14,528 bases of DNA from Syntrophomonadaceae bacterium (lineage in GTDB: Bacteria > Bacillota > Dethiobacteria > DTU022 > UBA8154): assembly GCA_007122565.1 (NCBI GenBank), contig SKTJ01000161.1, positions 1 through 14,528 on the forward strand, in the 5' to 3' direction. Below, piece after piece: positions 1-6,810 of the stretch. The notes under the pieces were generated by a model that worked only from the letters and a program-made list of their open reading frames with translations, was not told where the DNA came from and did no database searches. Each line of letters opens with the position of its first letter. The stretch's first letter is position 1. The position numbers and the translations under genes were made by a program.

Positions 1-191
1 CGCAGAACCCAAAGCGGGTTTTCAGCCGCGATCAATTAATGGAAAAAGCCTGGGGATACGATTATACGGGGGACAGCAGATCAATTGATATCTGTATTAC
101 GAGGCTGCGCAAAAAAATTGAAGATGACAGCAGCCGGCCCGAATATATACTTACTGCCTATGGTTTTGGCTATCAGTTTGGAGGTTCTTAA
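1..191 (+). CDS. OmpR/PhoB-family response regulator, C-terminal DNA-binding domain (5' partial)
   Basis: The gene is cut by the window start; reading from base 3, 62 codons end at TAA 189-191. The translation has the typical end of a Trans_reg_C winged helix: a helix with FSRDQLMEKAWGYDY, the recognition helix SRSIDICITRLRKKIEDD, and the wing ending YILTAYGFGYQF. This domain binds direct-repeat DNA as a head-to-tail dimer. The receiver domain with the phospho-acceptor Asp lies outside the window. The stop is 2 nt before the start of the histidine kinase gene, so the two are almost certainly co-transcribed and form a cognate pair. The family call is firm; the signal sensed and the targets are unknown, though 11-bp spaced repeats at 1594-1629 are a candidate local target. 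Confidence 0.9.
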   Translation, partial: QNPKRVFSRDQLMEKAWGYDYTGDSRSIDICITRLRKKIEDDSSRPEYILTAYGFGYQFGGS

Positions 192-193
192 TT

Positions 194-1588
194 ATGAAAT
201 TTAGAACCAGGTTGATCGTTTATTATCTGGCAGCAGCATTAATCGCCATGTCATTAGTGGGACTGGCTGTCTTACGGGGGATCGAACACTACGGCATGCT
301 GGCAGTGGAAGAGCAGCTGATTGAGCAAAGCGAGTCAGCCCTTGTCTATGCCAAGCAGGTCTACTTTTTAGAGAGAAATGAATCACAGGAACTGTCAAGG
401 CAAACTGCCAGGCACATTACCAACAACCTCAGTGCGGGACAGCGGCAGGTGAGAATTTATGATCAGCAGTTAAATTTGTTAAGCGCCTCTGTGAACGGGG
501 TTGAACAGGCTTTAGATGGAGTGGGCATACCGTCTGCCGGCTCTCTGGCTTCAGCCTTAGCCGGTAATTATGCCTATGTAGTGCGAAACAACAATGTCTA
601 CTTTGCAGCTCCTATTGACCTGGCGGGGGAGGCTGCAGGAGTGCTTGAGTTTGTTTATCCACTGGACTTTCTGAATGAAGTGCTGCGTGTAACAAGCCGC
701 ATCTTTATGATGGGAGCAGCAGGATTTGGCATTATCATTACCTTGTTCAGTATTGCCATTGCCGGCAAAATGGTTGCTCCGATTAAACAATTGGTAAAAG
801 CGACTGATAAATATGCAAAGCGGGACTTTTCCCCTCTGGATATTAAGCGGGCGGATGAACTGGGCCAGCTAAGTGAGAGCTTTAACCAGATGGGGGAGAA
901 GTTGCAGGAGTACATTCAAAGGCAAAAACAATTTGTGTCCAATGTTTCCCACGAATTGCGCACGCCACTCACTGCCATTAAGGGCTATGCTGAGTATATG
1001 ACAACAGAGGTAAAGGGGAAGCCTGATCTGGAAAAGGCCGTTTATCACCTTAATAACGAGTCAGCCCGTCTTGCGAAGTTAGTTGACGAACTGCTGCTCC
1101 TTTCCCGCATTGATGCCAATAAAGAACAATTTTTGTTCGAGAAACTGGATTTTAGCCAACTGGTAGTGGAAACAACTTCACGCCTTAATATACGTGCTAA
1201 AAAATATAAAGTGGCAATAGAGCTTCATGTTGAACCGGATGTTTATGTTTTCGGGGATCAGTTAAAGCTGGCCCAGGTTATCATCAATCTCCTGGATAAT
1301 GGGATTAAGTTTTCACCTGTTAACAGCTCCGTTGAGGTTTGTCTGCAGGCTAAAAATGAAAAGGCAAAGCTTATCATTAAAGACAGGGGTATGGGCATCC
1401 CAAAGCAGGATCTGGAGAAAGTATTTGATCGTTTTTACCGGGCAGAAAATGCCGCCTCCGTTGGTGGTACCGGCTTAGGCCTGGCTATTGCCAAAGAGAT
1501 AATTACCTCCCATAAGGGAACCATTACGCTCAGCTCACGTCCTAAAGGTGAGGGCACTAAATTGGAAGTCAGTTTGCCCCAGCCTTAA
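194..1588 (+). CDS. Membrane sensor histidine kinase (PhoR/ResE-like, HAMP-HisKA-HATPase_c)
   Basis: This 464-residue protein begins with ATG 194, preceded by GGAGG at 180-184. It has a first membrane helix at about residues 6-26, an extracytoplasmic sensor segment of about 140 residues, and a second membrane helix at about 170-191. A HAMP linker follows, then HisKA with the phospho-acceptor in SHELRTPL (His253). The ATPase domain shows an N-box (NLLDNGIKFS), a G1 box (DRGMGIP) and a G2 box (GTGLGLAIAKEI). All catalytic boxes are intact, so it should autophosphorylate and pass phosphate to the response regulator encoded immediately upstream. The architecture matches PhoR, ResE and WalK-like kinases, but there is no PAS domain between HAMP and HisKA, so an exact name is not justified. 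The sensor segment is not one I recognise. Confidence 0.95.
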   Translation: MKFRTRLIVYYLAAALIAMSLVGLAVLRGIEHYGMLAVEEQLIEQSESALVYAKQVYFLERNESQELSRQTARHITNNLSAGQRQVRIYDQQLNLLSASVNGVEQALDGVGIPSAGSLASALAGNYAYVVRNNNVYFAAPIDLAGEAAGVLEFVYPLDFLNEVLRVTSRIFMMGAAGFGIIITLFSIAIAGKMVAPIKQLVKATDKYAKRDFSPLDIKRADELGQLSESFNQMGEKLQEYIQRQKQFVSNVSHELRTPLTAIKGYAEYMTTEVKGKPDLEKAVYHLNNESARLAKLVDELLLLSRIDANKEQFLFEKLDFSQLVVETTSRLNIRAKKYKVAIELHVEPDVYVFGDQLKLAQVIINLLDNGIKFSPVNSSVEVCLQAKNEKAKLIIKDRGMGIPKQDLEKVFDRFYRAENAASVGGTGLGLAIAKEIITSHKGTITLSSRPKGEGTKLEVSLPQP

Positions 1589-1593
1589 AACTG

Positions 1594-1646
1594 TTACAAC
1601 TCTGTTACAAGATTGAAGCGGTCTTGAAGTAACTTCCTGTTATTAT
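1594..1646 (+). promoter_or_regulatory. Candidate response-regulator operator and promoter
   Basis: Two hexamers TTACAA (1594-1599, 1605-1610) are spaced 11 bp apart. They are followed by two hexamers TTGAAG (1613-1618, 1624-1629), also 11 bp apart. Direct repeats on one helical turn are the usual target of OmpR/PhoB-type regulators, and TTACAA resembles Firmicute PhoP half-sites. A -10-like TATTAT lies at 1641-1646, 11 bp after the last repeat, a spacing like that of activator-dependent Pho promoters. Regulation by the adjacent two-component system is inference. Confidence 0.45.
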
Positions 1647-1654
1647 TAAAAAGA

Positions 1655-1671
1655 GTCGGGAAACTCCCGAT
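1655..1671 (+). other. Short hairpin in the leader of the lipoprotein operon
   Basis: TCGGGA (1656-1661) and TCCCGA (1665-1670) form a perfect 6-bp stem with a 3-nt loop, extendable by a G-U pair. No U-tract follows, so it is not a convincing terminator. It lies between the candidate promoter and the start codon at 1703 and may simply stabilise the leader. Confidence 0.4.
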
Positions 1672-1702
1672 ATCATTGAGGAAGAAGAAGGAGGATTTAA
1701 TA

Positions 1703-2836
1703 ATGAAGCGGATGATGTACTTATTGGTAGTAGTAATTTTAGTAATTGGCCTTGTTGGTTGCAGTGGGTCCGGCCAGCCAGGCGATCCGGACAATGGGCA
1801 GAATGTAAATCAGGGTGAAACGGGGAATGATAATAAAGAGCCAAATGGCGATGTAACAATAATTCCCCGGGATAAAGATCAGGAAATAGAAGTGGTGGGT
1901 ATTGATGAGCTGCATCGTGGAAGAGCCTGGGATATTACCCCTGATGGGAAAACGCTTTTATTTTCCTGGGATGAGGATGCAGTTGAAAAGGATTCCGGTG
2001 GTGAGGTGAGGCCCCCTGCTTTTCTCTATGCCATGAATTTAGTTGACCAAACTATTGAAAAGCTCAGTACCGGCGCGATGAATCAGGGTTTTGCCAGTTA
2101 CTCTCCCGATGGAAAGCTAATTGCTTTTATGGAAAACGAAGGAGAGGTTTTCTTCTCCTTTGTAATGGAGAACAGGGCAAATGCTGATAAAGTAGCGCTT
2201 AAAGGTGGTAAAGGAGATAATATTTTACTAACTGCCCCGCCTCTAAACTGGTCTCCGGACGGCGAGCTTATTGCAGTTTCAGAATTCTATATGAATAACG
2301 GACAAATTAAGTTCTTTAATACAAAAGGCAGCGAGAAGAAAGTAATTACAGGTAACAAGATGACAATTCCCTGGTTTTTGGATAGGGAGACTTTATTATT
2401 TATTGAAGATAGGGCTATCGTGGCATTGGATATAACGGCTGCTGACGCAGTGCCTAAGCAAATAACAGCAGGCATTGATTATGTAGTGTCGCCAAACAAA
2501 CAGCGCCTTGCTTATATCCCGGAAGCTGGTGATGAGTTAAAGATTAAGGTAGCTGCCCTGGACGGCAACATAGAGCTGGGTTCAGTATTGGCAGAGGTGA
2601 ATGTGGGCTGGGGGTATCAATTTACCTGGTCGCCTGACAGTCAATACCTCCTTTATACAGACGGCGGCAGCGTTTGGCTCCTTAATCCGGAAACCAATGT
2701 TAAAAAAGAATTGGCTTCAGGTATGAATTTTATCTTAAACCTGCACTGGTCAACTAATAATGAAATTATCTTCAGCGCCATGCCCGCTGATACAGGTGAC
2801 GATATTGTGCGCACCTACCGCATCGAGCTTAAATAA
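1703..2836 (+). CDS. Lipoprotein with TolB/WD40-like beta-propeller repeats
   Basis: The start is set at ATG 1703 (377 residues), because GGAGG at 1690-1694 lies 8 nt upstream and the protein then opens directly with a lipoprotein signal peptide. An in-frame ATG at 1676 has no SD and would put charged residues ahead of the signal. The signal is MKRMM, a hydrophobic stretch, then lipobox LVGC with Cys20 as the lipidated residue. A low-complexity G/N/D/E-rich linker follows (about 21-55). The rest contains propeller-type motifs of the TolB/PD40 kind: YSPDGKLIAF, WSPDGELIAV and WSPDSQYLLY. It is anchored outside the cell membrane, probably as a binding or scaffold protein. It is the first of two lipoprotein genes 22 nt apart, downstream of a two-component system. 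No enzymatic residues are evident and the specific role is unknown. Confidence 0.85.
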   Translation: MKRMMYLLVVVILVIGLVGCSGSGQPGDPDNGQNVNQGETGNDNKEPNGDVTIIPRDKDQEIEVVGIDELHRGRAWDITPDGKTLLFSWDEDAVEKDSGGEVRPPAFLYAMNLVDQTIEKLSTGAMNQGFASYSPDGKLIAFMENEGEVFFSFVMENRANADKVALKGGKGDNILLTAPPLNWSPDGELIAVSEFYMNNGQIKFFNTKGSEKKVITGNKMTIPWFLDRETLLFIEDRAIVALDITAADAVPKQITAGIDYVVSPNKQRLAYIPEAGDELKIKVAALDGNIELGSVLAEVNVGWGYQFTWSPDSQYLLYTDGGSVWLLNPETNVKKELASGMNFILNLHWSTNNEIIFSAMPADTGDDIVRTYRIELK

Positions 2837-2858
2837 AAAAAAAGAGGGGGAAGAAATA

Positions 2859-3734
2859 ATGCTGAGAGAGAATTATTTACCAAAGATGCTGCTTGGATTG
2901 GTCTTGATCATCTCATTAACTATGGCGGCATGCAGTCCCCAATTACCTGACTTACCTGACGCGCCTGACACCCAACCACCACCGGTTGATGATCCACCGT
3001 CCGTACAGGAAGCACAAGCAGCAGTCTACTATGTGAAAATGACCGATACGGATGCTTATTTGGTACGGGAGGTTCATGCGGTCACCGTGGTAGAACGTAT
3101 TGAAATAGCAGTTTTAGAGCAGTTAATTCACGGCGAGCCGCTTACAGAAGGAGCTTTTCGGGTACTGCCTCCAGACACAAGTGTACTGGGCATAGATGTT
3201 GTGGATGGATTGGCTACCATCGACTTTTCCAGGGAGGTTTTAAACGCCAATGTAGGTGCTGCAGGTGAAGCATTAGGCATTCAGAGCATTGTGAATACCC
3301 TTACCGAATTGCCTGAAATTGAGCAGGTGATGTTTCTTGTGGAAGGAGATCTTGACGAGCGGGCACAGGATTGGTGGGGCCACATTGGATTGGCGGATGT
3401 GCAGCCGTTTGAGCGGGATCTCTCAATGGTGTGGGAACCGGCTATTTGGGTAAATGAACCACAGCCTGGAATTGAAGTGAACAGTCCCCTTACCGTTCAG
3501 GGAAGTGCCAGGGTTTACGAGGCTACAGTCAACCTGCGTCTGATTGACCGGGATGGGGAAGTGCTGGTGGATACCTTTACAACCGCTACTGCCGGAGGCC
3601 CCGCGAGGGGAGAGTTTGAAGCAGTTTTGGAATTCCCTGCTCCCTCCACCGGGGAAGGCCATATCGAGGTATTCTGGATCAGCCCTAAAGACGGCAGCGA
3701 ACAGGATAAAGTGAATATCCCCGTTAAGTTTTAG
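2859..3734 (+). CDS. Lipoprotein with GerMN and Gmad2 domains
   Basis: The start is ATG 2859 (291 residues), preceded by AGAGGGGG at 2843-2850. The open frame extends upstream to 2760 but would overlap the previous gene and hide the signal peptide. A hydrophobic signal ends in a lipobox with Cys25 (TMAACS), followed by a Pro/Asp-rich linker (about 27-50). Residues about 56-170 match the GerMN fold: a YYVK strand, an AVLEQLIHGEP helix, LPPDTSVLGIDVVDGLATIDFS, and a helix with SIVNTLTELPEI. Residues about 200-291 look like Gmad2, an Ig-like domain often paired with GerMN (INEPQPG-type opening, SPLTVQGSARVYEA, ending in a strand with HIEVFW). GerMN is found in the spore germination/sporulation protein GerM and in other Firmicute surface lipoproteins, so a sporulation role is possible but not shown. 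It sits in an operon with the propeller lipoprotein. Confidence 0.88.
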   Translation: MLRENYLPKMLLGLVLIISLTMAACSPQLPDLPDAPDTQPPPVDDPPSVQEAQAAVYYVKMTDTDAYLVREVHAVTVVERIEIAVLEQLIHGEPLTEGAFRVLPPDTSVLGIDVVDGLATIDFSREVLNANVGAAGEALGIQSIVNTLTELPEIEQVMFLVEGDLDERAQDWWGHIGLADVQPFERDLSMVWEPAIWVNEPQPGIEVNSPLTVQGSARVYEATVNLRLIDRDGEVLVDTFTTATAGGPARGEFEAVLEFPAPSTGEGHIEVFWISPKDGSEQDKVNIPVKF

Positions 3735-3759
3735 ATACGTTTGAAACTGCTTAGAATTC

Positions 3760-3798
3760 AGGGGTCAGGAGTCAGTAGTCAGGGGTCAGGAGTCAGTA
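3760..3798. repeat. Two tandem copies of an 18-bp repeat
   Basis: The 18-mer AGGGGTCAGGAGTCAGTA occurs at 3760-3777 and again, exactly, at 3781-3798, separated by GTC (period 21 bp). Each copy itself contains GTCAG units, so it looks like a simple expanding intergenic repeat. No coding or obvious operator function is seen. Confidence 0.9.
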
Positions 3799-3838
3799 TA
3801 GAAGATCAAAAAACGTAGAATATAACCTTTTGTTGGTT

Positions 3839-3895
3839 AGCCCATCTCCGGGATTGTGCTAAATAACTACACAATCTTTTGGAGGTGGGTTTTTT
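3839..3895 (+). terminator. Rho-independent terminator of the lipoprotein operon
   Basis: CCCATCTCC (3841-3849) pairs with GGAGGTGGG (3881-3889), with one G-U pair. Inside it GATTGTG (3852-3858) pairs with CACAATC (3870-3876) around an 11-nt loop. A run of six T follows at 3890-3895, and the base of the stem extends into it. This two-part hairpin with a U-tract is a good intrinsic terminator, 105 nt after the stop at 3734. Anti-termination or a riboswitch expression platform was considered, but no aptamer was recognised upstream. Confidence 0.75.
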
Positions 3896-4003
3896 GAGCT
3901 TACCTTTTCCGTGGTTATTAATGCCATTTACACTCCGTTGCATCCATGCTAAAGTTTAAGTGGATACCCGGATAGATTAGGAGATTTATGTGTTATCACT
4001 CTA

Positions 4004-4017
4004 AAGGATTAATCCTT
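4004..4017. promoter_or_regulatory. 14-bp perfect palindrome, possible operator
   Basis: AAGGATTAATCCTT reads identically on both strands and sits in AT-rich DNA about 220 bp upstream of bamB. It could bind a dimeric regulator. No family-specific motif was recognised. Confidence 0.35.
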
Positions 4018-4101
4018 ATTTAATACTTTTTTAACCATGCTTCCATGCTTTTAAGCGATTTTTTTTTCTTTGAAAGTCTTGTAAAGTAGAAGTAGTCAGA
4101 A

Positions 4102-4176
4102 AGCGGCAGGTGATGCAAGGGTTGGCGTGGGCGCGAAAGCAGGCACAATAATGGCCTGCCAGGTAATGAAAACGCT
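4102..4176 (+). ncRNA. Candidate structured 5' leader RNA upstream of bamB
   Basis: AGCG (4102-4105) can close against CGCT (4173-4176). Inside, CCTGCC (4155-4160) can pair either with distant GGCAGG (4105-4110), or, shifted by one base as GCCTGC (4154-4159), with nearby GCAGGC (4139-4144). These two pairings exclude each other, as in a switch. The segment is much more GC-rich than its flanks, contains a GCGAAAGC element, and is followed by a seven-T run (4178-4184). A molybdenum/tungsten-cofactor riboswitch would make sense before a tungsten enzyme gene, but I do not recognise its consensus here. This is a fold-by-eye prediction. Confidence 0.35.
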
Positions 4177-4192
4177 ATTTTTTTGGTTTTAA

Positions 4193-4204
4193 GAATAATT
4201 ATTC
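4193..4204. promoter_or_regulatory. 12-bp palindrome just upstream of the bamB SD
   Basis: GAATAATTATTC is a perfect palindrome ending 17 bp before the SD AGAGGTG (4222-4228) of bamB. The position suits a repressor operator or a small leader hairpin. AT-rich palindromes arise easily by chance. Confidence 0.3.
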
Positions 4205-4235
4205 ATAGTAAAAACATAAGTAGAGGTGTTGAAAA

Positions 4236-6215
4236 ATGAGGTATGCAGAGACAGGGTATAATTTAGAAATTGATTTATCAAGTGGAAACATTGAAAGGGT
4301 GGAATCGGACCCTGGATTAACCGAACTTTATCTGGGGGGGCTGGGTACGAACGCCAAACTTTTATGGGACAGGGTTCCCCCTGAAACCGAACCCTTTTCT
4401 CCTGATAATCTGCTAATATTTAGCGCCGGTCTCCTGTGTGGTACACCTGCTCCCGGTGCTAACCGGACTATTATTTCCACCTATTCTCCTCAGACCCTGT
4501 TTATGGCATTTTCAATGATGGGGGGATTTTTTGCGCCGGAATTGAAGTATGCCGGTTATGACAAAGTGATTTTCCGCGGTAAATCTCCCGAACTGGTATA
4601 TGTATGGATAAACAATGACAAAGTGGAATTACGTGATGCCTCTCATTTACAGGGCAAAGGCGCTGTTGAAACTGAAACACTGATCAGGCAGGAATTAGGG
4701 GACCCAAACGTCCAGGTGGCTGCGATTGGCCTGGCAGGAGAAAACAGGGTCTATATGGCTTCCATCGAGCACGGCAGGTCCAGTGCCAGCCGGCTTGGCA
4801 TCGGTGCTGTGATGGGAGACAAGAAGATAAAGGCGATCGCTGTACGCGGCACAAAGGACCTCAATATTGCCCGCCCGGCTGAATTTATGGAAATCTGTAA
4901 CGAAGTGATGGAATATATACCGGAGCGGGACGGTAACCCGGTGCCGGGGGTTATGCCCATTTTAGCCGGGCTGGGATCACCGAAAGAGATGTTAATCCAT
5001 GACGAGAAGTGGCACACCGAAAATTTCATGTGGGGAAATGCCCGCACGCGGCAAAAAAATTATTGGACCAAGGATGTTGAAGAGAAGTGGAAGGAGACGC
5101 AGGAGAGTGTGCGGACGCGCTTAATCAGTTGCTATAACTGCCCCATGAAATGCGGGGCCATAGTTTCCGTCCCGGGAATTTCAAGATATATGATGAAATG
5201 TTTCTCCAAGCTTACTTATACCATGGCCGCCTATTCAGACCTGGATTTTGGTTTTAGGATTGCCCAGCGTGCTACCGAGTATGGCGTGGACGGATTCTCA
5301 ATGCCGCAAGTCATGGCCTTTGCCCTTGAACTTTATGAAGCCGGGATCCTCACCGACGATGACTTCCCGGGAATGCCCTCTGATAATGAGGGGAGATTTT
5401 ACTGGTTGCTTGACCGCATTGTGCGGCGGGAAGGGATTGGTGATGTTTTGGCCGACGGTGTCTATTGGGCAGCCCGTAAGATTGGTAACGGTGCAGAGGA
5501 ATACGATCATAATACCATTAAGAAGCATGAGCAGCTGCCCCTCAAACTCTCCATGCTCAATCCTATATATTTCCTGATGTGGGCTACCGGTGAGAAGATA
5601 AACATTACGCAAATAGAGGGGAATTTTCCCCAGGCGCCTTTCCCCACGATGGAGGAGAAAGAAGCCTTTGTCAAGGATTGGATCCATGTTCCCGATGAAA
5701 AGTTTAAGGATTATTTCTTAAAATGGGAACTGCGGGGAGAAAACTCATTTCCATATTATCCAACTCCTGAAGCTACTTGTGATATTGTTGACTGGCAGGA
5801 GACAATGCACTACATTGATGATTCCCTCGGGATGTGCGCCGGTTTGTCATCATTCCCCCTGAAGCCCCCCTACCATATACACAATTTTCCGAAATTGATT
5901 TCGGCAGCCACGGGGATTGATATTGATAAGGATGAACTATGGAAAATTGCCAAGCGGAACCGAACTTTAATTAGAGCCATTAATGTAAGAAAGGGATTAA
6001 GAAGAGCAGATGATAAGCCTCCCGAAAACCATTGGAAGAAGAGATTTCCTGAACTTGAAGAGCAGCTCTTAAATGCGTATTACAACCTAAAGGGTTTTAA
6101 TGAAGACGGTGTTCCCACTAAAGAGTCTTTACATGATTTAAATATGGATTATATTAGCGAAGACTTTGAAAAGAGAGGGATCTTAAAAGATGAGCAAAGT
6201 GATGAAGAAAGTTAA
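4236..6215 (+). CDS. bamB: Class II benzoyl-CoA reductase, tungsten (AOR-family) catalytic subunit BamB
   Basis: This 659-residue protein is the size expected for BamB. Start ATG 4236 follows AGAGGTG at 4222-4228. BamB reduces benzoyl-CoA to cyclohexa-1,5-diene-1-carboxyl-CoA without ATP, using a bis-pyranopterin tungsten centre. The opening MRYAETGY, YLGGLGTNAK and the pterin-binding region with SSASRLGIGAVMGDKK are AOR-family features. The [4Fe-4S] ligands are Cys299, Cys302 and Cys306 (CYNCPMKC) plus Cys534 (GMCAGLSSF). Glu251, His260 (DEKWHTENF) and Cys322 (MMKCF) fall at exactly the residue numbers I recall for the proton donors and tungsten ligand of Geobacter metallireducens BamB. That agreement favours BamB over a general aldehyde oxidoreductase. 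The gene overlaps bamC by 26 bp, and BamB and BamC form the catalytic BC unit in the known complex. Substrate specificity is inferred from the residues and the operon order. Confidence 0.92.
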   Translation: MRYAETGYNLEIDLSSGNIERVESDPGLTELYLGGLGTNAKLLWDRVPPETEPFSPDNLLIFSAGLLCGTPAPGANRTIISTYSPQTLFMAFSMMGGFFAPELKYAGYDKVIFRGKSPELVYVWINNDKVELRDASHLQGKGAVETETLIRQELGDPNVQVAAIGLAGENRVYMASIEHGRSSASRLGIGAVMGDKKIKAIAVRGTKDLNIARPAEFMEICNEVMEYIPERDGNPVPGVMPILAGLGSPKEMLIHDEKWHTENFMWGNARTRQKNYWTKDVEEKWKETQESVRTRLISCYNCPMKCGAIVSVPGISRYMMKCFSKLTYTMAAYSDLDFGFRIAQRATEYGVDGFSMPQVMAFALELYEAGILTDDDFPGMPSDNEGRFYWLLDRIVRREGIGDVLADGVYWAARKIGNGAEEYDHNTIKKHEQLPLKLSMLNPIYFLMWATGEKINITQIEGNFPQAPFPTMEEKEAFVKDWIHVPDEKFKDYFLKWELRGENSFPYYPTPEATCDIVDWQETMHYIDDSLGMCAGLSSFPLKPPYHIHNFPKLISAATGIDIDKDELWKIAKRNRTLIRAINVRKGLRRADDKPPENHWKKRFPELEEQLLNAYYNLKGFNEDGVPTKESLHDLNMDYISEDFEKRGILKDEQSDEES

Positions 6216-6723
6216 GACAATTAAGATCGATCTTGAAAAGTGTAATGGTTGCCGGGCCTGTGAGTTAATCTGCTCCGCATATCATGCTGAACCAAAATAC
6301 AGCAGCAATAATCCGGCACGGTCACGCATTCGCATGATCCGTGAACCACTGCAGGACGTATATCTTCCTGTCTACGCGGGGGAGTATACGCCGGCCGAGT
6401 GTATGGGCAGAGACAAATATGTGATTGACGGCAAGGAATATGAGGAGTGTGCTTTCTGCAGGGCTTCCTGCCCCTCGCGGGATGCTTTTAAAGAACCTGA
6501 TTCCGGCCTGCCCCTCAAGTGCGATATGTGTGAAGACGAAGAAGTGCCCTTGTGCGTTAAGTGGTGCATACATGATGCCCTGACTTACGAGGAAAGGGAA
6601 GAAGAAGTGGAAGAAGAAGTAATGGTTGAGGAAATAGAGACAGGCTTAAAATCATTGGTTGACAAGTATGGATTTGAAAATCTGGTGGATACGGTTGCCC
6701 GGCTGTCCCAGAAAGAGAAATAA
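6190..6723 (+). CDS. bamC: Ferredoxin-like electron-transfer subunit BamC
   Basis: The 177-residue protein starts at ATG 6190, inside the end of bamB, with GAGAGGGAT about 9 nt upstream. Another ATG at 6202 is possible but has no better SD. It has twelve cluster-type cysteines: CNGCRACELIC (Cys18, 21, 24, 28), then AEC with CAFCRASCP, then CDMC with LCVKWCIHDAL. This is the pattern of an HycB/DmsB-like polyferredoxin with three [4Fe-4S] clusters. The C-terminal part is acidic and helical (EEREEEVEEEV), probably a docking tail. BamC carries electrons into the tungsten subunit BamB, and the overlapping reading frames suggest translational coupling and fixed stoichiometry. Confidence 0.9.
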   Translation: MSKVMKKVKTIKIDLEKCNGCRACELICSAYHAEPKYSSNNPARSRIRMIREPLQDVYLPVYAGEYTPAECMGRDKYVIDGKEYEECAFCRASCPSRDAFKEPDSGLPLKCDMCEDEEVPLCVKWCIHDALTYEEREEEVEEEVMVEEIETGLKSLVDKYGFENLVDTVARLSQKEK

Positions 6724-6810
6724 ATTTAAATTTGATATTAAGAATCCAGACTTCTGATTACTGAGTGCCGGGCATTACAAAACTTTAAGGCGAAAGAAGG
6801 GATAAAAGTC

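Larger units (their letters stand above)
3735..4235. other. 500-bp non-coding interval between the lipoprotein operon and the bam operon
   Basis: I found no credible gene here. In order it holds two 18-bp tandem repeats (3760-3798), a strong intrinsic terminator (3839-3895), an AT-rich stretch with a 14-bp perfect palindrome (4004-4017) and T-runs, a weak promoter-like TTGAAA at 4070-4075, a candidate structured leader (4102-4176), a 12-bp palindrome (4193-4204), and the bamB SD AGAGGTG at 4222-4228. The layout fits a transcript end followed by the regulatory region of the next operon. Confidence 0.7.

Noticed and set aside
4121..4140. Sigma-54 promoter (TTGGC...GC) upstream of bamB
   Set aside because: The GG and GC elements do not have the required -24/-12 spacing.
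4080..4180. Named riboswitch class (Moco, TPP, cobalamin, glycine, c-di-GMP) in the bamB leader
   Set aside because: None of the conserved cores that I know for these classes could be matched by eye, so only a generic structured leader is reported.
4236..6215. Ordinary aldehyde:ferredoxin oxidoreductase
   Set aside because: The family is right, but Glu251, His260, Cys322 and the exact BCDEFGHI gene order point to BamB.
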